64,000 nt of DNA. Origin: Struthidea cinerea (lineage: Eukaryota; Chordata; Aves; Passeriformes; Corcoracidae). The position numbers and the translations under genes were made by a program. Positions 26,837 through 38,800 of the stretch are shown one piece after another. The notes beneath the pieces are model-generated. The model was not told where the DNA came from, searched no databases, and saw only the letters and a program-made list of their open reading frames with translations. The DNA is taken from positions 255,662 through 319,661 of the forward strand of contig VZTI01002652.1 of assembly GCA_013397865.1 (NCBI GenBank), written 5' to 3'. Numbering within the stretch: the stretch's first letter is position 1; every line of letters starts with the position of its first letter.

Positions 26837-29800
26837 AAAGGAAAAAAAAAAGAAAAATTACTTAAAAAAAGCTAACAGAATGCTTTATTTTCAAAACCAG
26901 GTTCAATTTTCAAGAACATCTAACTTCATGAGGGGTAAGTGACAATTTTACAGAACCAAAATCATAAAATAGTCTGGGTTAACAGGGACCCATGACCAAA
27001 CCCACGACCTTGGTGTTATTAGCACCATGCTTGAACCAACTGAGATACATTTACATAATCTTTACATCCTCAAGTCTAGAGTAACTTGACTATGACAAGT
27101 TTCTGTGCAGTTTCAGGAACTCTCTAGGTTACCATCATGATCTGAAATGGCTCTCTCAGCTGGGAGCTGGCTGGTCAGCAAAGAAACACCAACATGGAGA
27201 GAGGAAACACCAGAATGCAGCAGTATTCTAGTTACAATGAAGTTTCATTATTTTTCTGGCAGAACTACAGTTCCTACACTACAGTTTTCACGGTTTGCAT
27301 ATGCCACAAAATTGTGCCAAGAAATTGCTGCAATCCTACAAATCTTACTCCATGTGTTAAAGTTGTACAATAATTTCTTGATATAAAAACGATTTGATGA
27401 AGTTCCTCTGAGAACAAAAACTAATGAGACTAAGAATACGTTCTCTACAATTTCATAAGACAAGAGAAACCTACATGAACAGTTTATTACAGAGCAGAAA
27501 GCAAACAGCCTGGCACCAAGAATTACTTTACAAACCCCACACTTGGAGTGTAGCAGATCAAAGCACACGAAGAATACAAGCATCATTCATGCAAGGTGGT
27601 AAAACAAAGGCCATGGAATAAAGACAAGTATCGTTCATAAAAATATTTATTATTCATTGTAAAGAAAACTCTCTGTAAAGTCCTGTTGTGGAGTGCTTAT
27701 GCTGAGATGCTGAAAGTGATTGATAACATATCTACAGGTTAAAAGAAAATATGGGAAAAATTATTTAGACATCAGCACTCCACAATTACCAGACAAGACT
27801 GAGCCTAGTAATGATCTTATCTGTTCATACTGCTAACTACCAATGCACAGATCTATTAGCTATATGATTTTTTCCTACAAATTCAAATCAAAATAATGCA
27901 AAGTAGAAAAGTAACAAACGTTTTCCACAGAAAAGGCAGATGATTCCGGTAATGAAATTCCAAAGGAAAGTACATACTTTTTCCAGTTGTTTACAATGCT
28001 CCTAATGCACAGAAGATAACTTTGGCATTTTCAGGCATGAATTACAAACAAAATAAAGGATAAAAATTAATTACATTTTCAATCGTAACATTTCTCACTT
28101 ACCTGGTTTAAGATCATAGTGTATAATAGGGGGCTTGATCTCATTGAGATACCGTAGTGCATTTACTATTTGCATTACAATGGACCTAGCTTCTTTCTCT
28201 GACATCAACTTATGTTGCTTGAGATAGAAATCCAAGTCATTGCCTTCACAGTATTCTAACACCGTGCAAAACCTAGGGTAGAATTTAGCGAGACAAAATC
28301 GAAGAATGTATCATACTGCACAATCAGAAACAGACACAACAACCTAGTTTCATTCTGACAAGTTTAAGAATGGTTGCTTGAATATCAAACTATATGAACA
28401 AAATAGTTAATAGAACACATGGTGTAACTATTCACTTATGAAAACTGACAAATTAGAACATTCATACTCACTAAAAGAGAAACTGCATCCATATTGATGA
28501 GAAATTTTAAAAAGCCTCTTTATTTACAGTAGACACATTTCTCAACATCAAAATACCTTAACTATCCCTTAAGATGTGACATAATTTCATGCAAAGAGGT
28601 GCAGCCCAGTCACCAGGGGCTACACCTAGGCTAGTAATGCTCCTGATGTCATTTAGTCTTGGAAACTTGTCTAAGGTATGGCAGCCTTTTGATGCTAGTC
28701 AGGCGTTGCAAAACACTCTCTTCATCACCTTACAGAAGGCCTGTAATATTTAGCAGACAGAATTCTGCAACTAGTGTGGGGTTTTTTTAAATGTTTTGGC
28801 TGAAAGCAAGAACATACATTATTTTTGTTCAAATACTCTTCATTTCTGTTTATCTACTACACAGCACTATAATCCTTGCTGAGTTCTACTTACGTATCTG
28901 TATCCAGGGAGAAGTAGTCATACAGTTTAACTATCCGGGGGTGATCCAGTTCTTTGTGTATTCTATACTCTCTGCAGGCATGTCTAGAAGAAGATGGATA
29001 CATTAACCTTCTACAATCAACAAAATGCTATTAAGCTTAACATATGAAGCGTAAGTCATTAATATTTACTTGTGGTAGTTTTCTTTCTTTTCATCCCTCC
29101 AGCTTTTGTTAAGCTGGTGAATCTTCACAGCAGCATATCTTTGTTCATAAAGATCAAAAGCCTAAAAAACAAATGCATGAATATGGGAAATTTATAACTA
29201 AAGGTGATAAAAATAACGCCCAATAAAGTGAGAAAAAAAGCTGGCATGTAATTCACAAAGTCCATTGACAAGGCTACTGTCATGTTACCTGCCCGCCATA
29301 GGTTAATCGAAGTTTGGTCTACCCATTACAACCCTTCTACTTAATTAGATCCACTTTTGTCCCCCAAAATTAAATGTACATGGCTCAAAAATCAGATTTA
29401 TCAGACTCAACAAACTCTACCTTGTATACTTCACTGAAGCCACCTCGGCCAAGTAAATGGAGTAACAAATACCGTTCATTCAACGTGGGGTGATCTTTAA
29501 ATCTTGAAAGGAAAAAAAAGTTTATTCTGTTTAAGGTATACAAGTAGCATCTAAAATGTAAATCTCTTAGTGTTACTCATCCAATGGAGTTTTCTTTTTA
29601 GAAACGACATATAATATGCTGAGCAACATTACACCACAAGAAATCTTATGGCATAGCTGTACAACATGACCGATTTCAGTACCTTTTGACTATTTACTTT
29701 ACAAATACTATCACAACACTGTCATCAAAACAGTCAATCCTGGCAAACATTTAGTTATTTTTCTCTATTTTTTTTGAGGATAAGAAAAGCATGCTTAAAT

Positions 29801-32800
29801 TTAAACATGTGATACATGGGTCTCTCTTTGTTGTGCCAAATTTTAGAGAAATCTCACACTTCATCTTTCTGGAACAAACAACAAGGACATTCTTCCAATT
29901 TCACACAAAACATGACCAGATATGTTGTCTATTACTGCCTCTTTTTAACAAAATGGATTTTATATAACACTAAGAAGTTAAAACAAATAGAAAGAGCCAC
30001 GTGGGGAAAACACACGAAATAACTGACTATCCGTGCATACTCTAAGCAAAAGCAAAACAAAACACTTCTTCCAAATACAAAATGATGCTGCCAGACCAAG
30101 AAAAAGGACCATGCTCTCTTTCCTGAAATACACAGAAGACAAAATACATTCTTCCAATCAGAGGGAAGGGATGTGAATATTCATCACGTTTTTAGTAAAA
30201 TGATGAGACAACTATATTCATGAATCTAAGGCAAGTTGCCATAGAAAACTTTAAAGAAGGGTTCAGGGCCAGTCTGCCAGTAGCTCATCCCATCCTTCCA
30301 TATTCCCTACAGTTTTGGAAGCATGGTCATAGGTAGTCAAGTATTTAGGAGAAGATGCATATCCTTGCTTACTGTGCCCCTTTTAGAAATAAAGCTTTCT
30401 TTTTCATTCACTATGAAGATACATACTTCAATGCTAAATATTTTTTAAAGAAACCATAAACAGTAATTAATACATTCAGTGTAAAAAAAAATAACAAATT
30501 TAGAGGCAAAATCATTAGGCACTTGATGTCATGTGACCAGTGGCCCAATTCTTGAAAACCACACTCAACAAATTTAGATTTGTATTTTTTACGTGCGTAC
30601 CTCCAGTATGGCCAATCTTGTGAATCTTACCACCTTCCCTCTCCACTGCTTTTGCTACCCTGTGTGACTCTCCATGGCTCAGAACCTGCACCCCAACATC
30701 ACGTGGGCTACAAAGCCAGACAAGGAAGCCCTAACCTGCACTCTCAACTTGTCCTGTTATTCCAGTGCAGTCGTAGGCATGCAAGTTTACCCGTGGGTAG
30801 ATGGACTTGTTGCTAGAACAAGACAATGGTTTTGCTTTACACCACAGCTGGAAGCAGAAATCCCAACAGGATTTGAGTCAGAATGCAACAGCTGCTTTGC
30901 CTGAGAATCCCCTCCCTTACCAAACAGCCACATTGCCAGTACATGCTAGGAAAGATAGCAGGGGCTACAGACCTAAATTACTTCTCCATTGCTTTTCTCT
31001 TCTACATGATGACTGTAAGCTGTGGCTTGGCCACTTGGTAAATACTTGTCTAAAATACCACAAAAATATGAATACACAGTTTAAAGCTTTTCATTCTGTA
31101 CCATAAAATGTGTTAGCACTGACTGCAAACAATGAGTAGTGAAGCTGCACTATTCTGCTTGTCCATGCCCTGTAACTGTTTTCAATTGTGACTGTAATTT
31201 GGACATTCTTTGCCCCACATATGCAGGATTTTCATAGTCAAAGCCTGTCAATTTTCTGTGCCATTTATTCCTTATTGTTGAAGGATCCTTTTTTTAAAAA
31301 AATCTAAACTTGTTCTAATGCAAACACTGAAGGTTAAAAAAGAATGTCATTTAACCTGCTTGTTTATTTGTTGTAGGACATTTATTTTAAAATAATATAT
31401 TTTTTATTTTAAAATATATTGTATATTTTTTAAAAATAAATACTCTGCCATCAATATGTAAGTATCGACATCCATTATTCTTCATATCCAAACCACAACA
31501 CCAATTTAGCTATCAATTAGCACTAAAGCTACATGGTAACAAAAAACTTCTGTATTACTGCATGGTAGGTACCATCAGAACAGTTAGGCACAATTTCACA
31601 TCTTTTTCTTTTAATGTTTAAAACCCTTAAGTGAATGCATAATTCTATTGTGTCCAAAAAGTAAAAAACAAAATCCTGAAGGCTTAAGGCTACTGTTTCA
31701 CAAACATTTCCTAGTGCAGAAAGCGAGAAGTCCAGTCCCACCATGTCCTTCCCCCTGGCTCATTCCACCCTTGCACTGCCCTCTCTCCTCATGGCAGAAT
31801 AGACATTTTTGCAACTGGGGCAAAGAACTAGACCAGGAAATTGATTCTGGATTAAAATTAATCCAGAAAAATAAACCACAGTAGGTGGTTTTAATTTGGA
31901 TCAATTTCCAGCATCAGTTCAGGAAAGAAATGCAAGCATGTGAAAGAAAACAGAGCTAAATAGCCAGGGAGAGGCAGAACCAGTTCCTTTCAAGCAACAG
32001 TGTCAGCTAGGAGTGTTGGTGAAACTGGAGTGTATTTGTCACCATGAAAAACAGACTTAACTTTTTAAGTTATGTAATTGTTACTTTCAAAACTACACAG
32101 TACCAGTTTATATTATGGAGCAATTTAACATTGTGATACACTGCCATTCATGGTGAAACACAAAGTAGCAACATAATACGGTTTTTTCCTGCTAGGTACC
32201 TATACCTAGCAGGAATGAAATCATAGTGCCGTAAACACAACTAATTGTAAGTGCAGCACAAAATTGCTGCTGGTGCATCAAACCTCCCTGCCATTTTCTT
32301 GCATTATTGTCAGCTAAGTGAATTGCATTCAGTTGTCTCACAGGCATTTTTTTTAGCTCAGTAATATGGTCTAGCAAGTTTCAGTTCTTCACTATAAGAC
32401 ATGTAGGTATGTCATTTCTCTACGATATTAGAGAATTACTTTAAAAACAGACATACAAAATTAAGACAGAAAAGACTCTTACTGTGAATTATCTTCATTA
32501 TTTATTCTTTTCAGTTCTCTTATGTGAAGATTTCTAACTCTTTCCAAACGTTCAAGTTCTGCTTGTATTTCAGCTTCCTCCTGCAAATGAAAAGAAGGAA
32601 ATATAAAAGCTCATTTACTTCCCATTTGAAAAGGGTATTTTTACCCCTGCATCAATACTAGTGGTGATGGAGGAACATTACATTACAAAACCCTGCTGAA
32701 CTAGAAGAAAGCACTGCTTTTCTGTTAAAGCCAGAAAAATTCAGAAAGATAACGCAAAAGCCTGTTTCAAGAAATTTTTCTGTTCATGAACCCACAGGTA

Positions 32801-35800
32801 ATGGGATGTTCATGGTTTTGTTCTGCACTGTAGGGATGCTATTTGAAATGAGAAGCAGCTGGGTTTTGTACCTCAGCCAAGGAGATAAATTATCTGGGAA
32901 GCGGTCTGAAATTGATGTACAAAAAAAGAAAAAACTGAGATATGGGCAATTATAGATTCTGTACAAACCAACACATTAAGAAAAGACATTTAAAATATTT
33001 TAAGGCTGAAATGCAAATCAAGTAAAAGAATAAAAGAGCACATCATTACAGCAGAAACATTCTTAAGGTGCTGATACAAGACACCAAAACCAATCTAATT
33101 AGAATAGATTTTTCCATTTGTGTCTTATTAAAATTACAAATGAAGAATGTATATTGCATAAGATTTTAAGTGCAACTTCAAAAGAAGTGTATCAGGTAGG
33201 AGCACATTCCTTAACTAATTTCAGTACTTAATTTTATCTCATCTTTATGCTATGCATTAGGAAACAATGAAATAATTATTTATTCAGGTCCTCTAAAATT
33301 GTAAAGAATTCATGATGCCTAATTTGTGGAAACCTACGTATCTATACTCAAACCGAAACACATACTCATTGAAAGATATTCTAGACAGGGTTATATTGAT
33401 TTCAGAGTTAGTGCCTCTAGAACTTGAAAATTTGAAGAAAGGGGAGACAAAATTAGCCCATATCAGAAAGCTCATAATTATGGAATTATTTTAGCTGAAA
33501 AGGAAAAAGAAGGCCTGGCATCTGATACATGTTTTTTTTTTTTAGTAGCAGCACCCCTCATCATCTCTTGTTATTTTGGCACAGTCTTTGCACAGCCACA
33601 TGGTATATCAAACTGGAATACTAATCAATCTTTTCTTGAAGAGAAAAACAAAACAAACAGAAGAAAGAAAAGAAAAAAGAAACTAGCATCACAAAAAATA
33701 TGTATTTGTTTTTTGAAAGAAGCTAGATCAGTTCTCCAATTTATTCTCTGACTGTACAACCTAGTGGTGCTGGTAAAAGCAACAGGTCAACAAGCCATGG
33801 CACAAGGGGATGGAGGCAGAAGTCAGCAAGGTAGAGAGAAAATGCCATAAAGTTAGTACTTTCATAAACCCGTATCATGAAGAAAAAACTGCATTTATAT
33901 GATCTAAAACACATATTAAATTACTACATACCCAATGAATTGAGGAGTCTGGACTAGATTATTTCAGTGGATATTCTGAAACCATCCCCATAAGCTATGG
34001 AAAAAACTTCTCATCCCAAAAGACATGAGATGAACCTCCATTCAGAAAATGAAAATCAAATTCCTAATAATTTAAAAGCTGAACTAAGTAGCACTAATCT
34101 GCAAGCAGATCTGGGTGGACCATTTATTCTTCCTAAGATACAATGTCAAGAGTTGGGTTTTTTCCTGTTTATATAATGTTAAACTCTTTTTTCTATATTT
34201 AGATGCATCCCTGCAGTTTTCTGTTAAATACCCTGAAATGACAGGCAGTTCCTCATAACCCAGTAGTCCTTTATAAAGAATTTTAGTCCTTCTCCTCTCA
34301 CAAAAAGGCCACACACTTATACACACAATTGTCTATGCTCTTCCCAAAGGCTAACAAAAAAAAATCACCAGTTATGCCTCTTTCGGACCTTTTTGTTCAT
34401 ATATTATGCAATTCAGTGGTTCTCAAAATGTGGTTCATAGGCCAATGTTAGTCCAAAGAGAACTGGCTGGTTGCATTGTTTCCAGCTGTTATTTAGGACA
34501 CTCAGGCTGTGAATACCTTTAAGCAAGAATGAACCAGCTTAGCTGCCTCAGGTCACTGCTATATAAAAGGAAGTGAGAAAACAAGAGCCTCTCTCCAGGA
34601 CCAAAGCAACTAGCTGGAAAAGAATTTCCTGGGTAGCAGTAGGAAAAGAAAACTGGTGGTGGCAGCATGTACAGGGCACCAAAAATAAGAACACCAGGAA
34701 AGCATCTCAAGAGTGAAAAGGAAGAGGAGCAGTAAACAAAACAGCATATGCTGAAGGAAGGAAGAAAAAAAATGAAAATAGCGAAGAAGCACAGGGACGA
34801 AACACAACCATGTAAAATGAAGGTAACAAAATCGGTTTTCTTAGTTAATGACAAAATCTGTATCCCACAAGAATTAGAATGTAAGAATGTATTTTTATTA
34901 TTTTTTTCAGATATACTCAAGTAAGATTTGCTAAGAATAATATTTGTTTCCTCTCTGGCATTTAGTCGAGGAATTTCCTTCTTTTGCCACGGACACCAGC
35001 ATTGATGCTCAAGGTGAAACCAAAATTCCAATTATTACATAACCATGTAACAGCTTATTTCATCCATCATTTGAAATTCCCATTGGACTTCCATAAAGTT
35101 AAAGCATGGAAAAAAACCCTACAGAATTTCCCAATAGAATTTCATGTGCAGCTGAAGCTTCTAAACCGTTAACAATGAAGGACTATGTAGGCAGTCTACT
35201 TCACTAGTGCCAGCAAATTATATGCAGATTTCCTACTACAGATTCAAGTACTTTCCTGTCATATTCTTTAGAAACAGCTGCAGCTTTCTCATGGGGCCCA
35301 GTTTAGTTTATTATAGCAGGATTTATAACAGGTGGCTTGTACATTTGAAGAGAACAGGCCTGAAACAGACCCTTGCAACATTTCAAGGGAAAAAACACTA
35401 TGACCTGTTTTGACTCAACAACTCAGGAACTACTACTCAGCAGACAGAAGTACTTTTCTTTAAATCTTGTTGAGGTATTTCTGTCTGCATCAACTGCCAT
35501 TCCTTTTTACAGGTTACTCCTCAAAATCTTTGCTTGAATGAGCAATAGTTTCTTTACATAATAACTATCTCACTACACAGATTTATCAGAATGATGGGCT
35601 TCAAGCAAAAAGCTTTTTCAAAAGTCGAAGACTAGAGTAAGATATCTGACTGCAAAAATAATTTAAGACACAGAGAAAAGATTTTCCATGAAAGTAGGAA
35701 AATTATATTCTCTTGTGATAGGTAATACGCTGATAACAACTGAAGTGAATACTGCAGATGATGAAAATGTTGTATTAATTCAGAAATACAATGCTTGTGA

Positions 35801-38800
35801 ATTGGACCTTTTTAAAGGGCAAAAAACAAACATAAAAAGCCCATACATCAAACTGGGCTGGCTCACTGAGCCCTGAAGGGAGAGCTCAGAAAGTGGAAGG
35901 GGAAGAGCAGGATTGATGGCATCACCATTGTTAGCACTCTTAGAAGGATTTAAGGAACCAGTACAGTGTTACACTGGATGGACTCACTACTGCTCCCCTG
36001 TAATCCCAGTGTTCATGAAAAGTTGCACAAACAGAAACAAAAGGAAGGCCACTATTAGGCATTAAGTAGTACAGCAATTTTAGTATTAGGTTTTTTAATC
36101 AGACAGCTCTCAATAAGCTATCTGTTTATTTTGATAGTACTCACTTTTATGGGTTTGGCTGTGATTGAAAAAACATACCTTTTTGAGATGTCCTAATCGA
36201 AGTTTGAAAATTTCTTCCTGTTCATGGTACTCTGCTAGAGTCAAACTGAAAAATGAAACAACCATGTAATTATAGCTTTTATATGGTGGCAAACAAAATA
36301 ATAGCATTTTTACTTAAAAACTACAGTATATCCAGTATCTTGTTATTTACTGCCACTAGAAGTACTAGAAGTACATTTTTGAACCACCTGAACATTTTGG
36401 ATTTGTCATTTCAGGGTCAAAACATACTTACAGAATAGCCTGCGTCTGGTATTCTGCAATATTAATTGCCTCTCCCACAGAGCCATTTCTGTTCTTCCAG
36501 ATAGCCTGTTAATTACCTAGGTGCATCTTGAATCGTATCACCATCCCAGTTTTTAGCTGATGCTACTTTACTGCTTGGTTCTCAACTCTGACGCATTCAG
36601 ACATTAGACAAAATTGGTAACACGGGATTTCTGAGCTGTGATTTACAGAAGGTAGTGCAAACCATACATTTCAAGTTCATTAGCACTACATTTTGCATGA
36701 AACCACAAATTCAGCTTTGAATTCACACGTAACTCTCTTGCTTGTTCTCTTTTCATCTTCGTTTTCTCAACAATTTCTGGCTACAAATAATTCAGTGGTC
36801 CCTCACTGTCTATAGACTTGCTTGGACATAAAGTCAGTTACCATCCAGAGAATCTAGACTGTTTGCACAGTTTAGTAACTAAGAAACCTGCGAACTGACT
36901 GCATGCAGTATCCATCTGATGAACAAAAAAGACAAACCACCCAAAAAATAAACCCAAGACACTTAAGTTCCAGACAAGGAATCATGCACATAATGAGGAA
37001 GCGAAACAGTGGATGGGGAAGGAGAAAGAGGTATGGCCTCCTTGAAAGGGTTCACACAAATCCCTACAAAATAAATTTAAATTACACACTTTTTATTGTT
37101 TTGCCTAGACCTAATACTTCTTGCATGATACAAAGCTAAAACTCATAGTATATTACGTTCTCACAAAGTCCATATTTCTGTGGGTTCAACTATCAGCTGG
37201 GAAGATATGACCCAAGGTGGTTAGAAGGCGATATATTTCAAGTCTGAAGACTAGAATGTCTTGAGAATCACCAGTAGTTTTCCCAGAGTTGAGGGACACT
37301 AATTTAGACTTTTCTTACAGCAAATGCCAACCAACTTCAATAAACCTTGCAGAAATCTAATAGATAATAAGACTTCTTCCTCCCTTTTAAAAATTAAGTT
37401 CACCACAGTTCGCAGCGTTCCAACACCTGTATTTTTATTGTGTCTCAAAAGTTGTTGATAAAGGAGTGCATCTTTTTCAGATAAAATCTGGTGGTTCTGA
37501 AGCTTTCATAGAGCCCTTTCCATTCCTGTTATTATAAACACTGAATTTTGCTGCCCATTTTCTGATTTGACCAGGACAGAAAACTGATTCAACCAAATCT
37601 CAGTGAAATTACTGAGGGTTTTTTTGACCACAGCACCTAAATTTTCAGGAAATTGGAAACAGCCTCACAAGACTGTAGTTATTTTATCAGCCTTCTGAGT
37701 CTGTAACATATAGAAAACACTCAGATCAGGTAACAAAAGCACCCATCATCACACCCTGTCAGAATCTGAGAGGGAAGCAATGGTTTCTTTTAAGACATGT
37801 CATACAGAGTTACCCTGCATCTTTTTTTCTTACTGGAATTCAGAGCAGTCTTGTATTACAGTCAATAGACACCCCCAAACACTCTGCAGGCAATGGAGGG
37901 AGGAAATTTGCCTCTCCAAGAAAAGAAAAAGGTCTTTTACCCCCAGATTTTGGGACCTAACATTTATATTCTTTTCCTAGCAGAATCTCCTCTGGGTTTA
38001 CACAATGTATGCTACATCTTAAAAGAAAAGGCATTAAAGTAAATGTGAAATGGGGTGTCTCAATAGCTAGGAAAGCTGGCAATGCACTTGGACTTTGTAC
38101 AGTCCAAGCAACAGCAAGAAATGTAAGAAACAAATGCTCCAACTCTTGCTGTAATACATCTGCTACCACTACCAAAGAGATCAACAAGACCATGCTAGAC
38201 AACTCACAACAATATGCCTGACATTTTTTCAATACTTCTATTAAAACGCAAACAACTCTAATGTGGATTAAATTCTCAGTTAAAAAAGACAAAGGATCAA
38301 TGCCAATGTGTACAAGGTTGAATATTGTTGTTTCCAGATTCGTGTCTACAGTAAAAATTACAGGTTCGTGCACTTCCAGAAATACAGATAGTAAAGTCTG
38401 TCTTTCTCGGGAAGAAGAGTAAGTATTTAGGTGGCTTTGCAAAGCTGAACACCAGTAAAACACACTCAAAATATGAAGTTTATGACATGACCTACCAGAA
38501 CTTTCAGTGAACACAGAGTCCTAAAACCACAGATCCCCTTAAAAACTAACATAATATAGAAAATCTGGTCCTTTTTATAAAGCCCGAGGTGTCCACAAGG
38601 AGTTGTAACAAAGTGCCTAGACAGCTCTAACAAGTATCGCCTTTCAAAAAGTCCTGAAATAGCCCTCTTGGGCACAGAGCACAACTTGGACGTCATATTG
38701 AAAACATTAACATTCAAAGTCACTCTTCCCATGTTTCTGTGCTATAACCCAATAAATGATTGTTTTCCATTTTTCTATTTCCTTACAAATCTAACTCTAT

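Larger units (their letters stand above)
26791..28102 (-). other. TLK1 intron 17
   Basis: 1.3 kb. It contains the pyrimidine tract and the SINE listed separately; otherwise unassigned. Confidence 0.85.

Noticed and set aside
26973..27054. Functional tRNA-Ile(AAU) gene on the minus strand
   Set aside because: The acceptor stem does not pair, the B box is mutated (GGTTTGGTC), and the sequence runs into a CR1-like tail; better explained as a SINE.
30580..31106. Overlapping plus-strand frames in intron 13 as a retroposed gene
   Set aside because: Three frames overlap without a shared product, none recognised, and no poly-A tail or target duplication seen.
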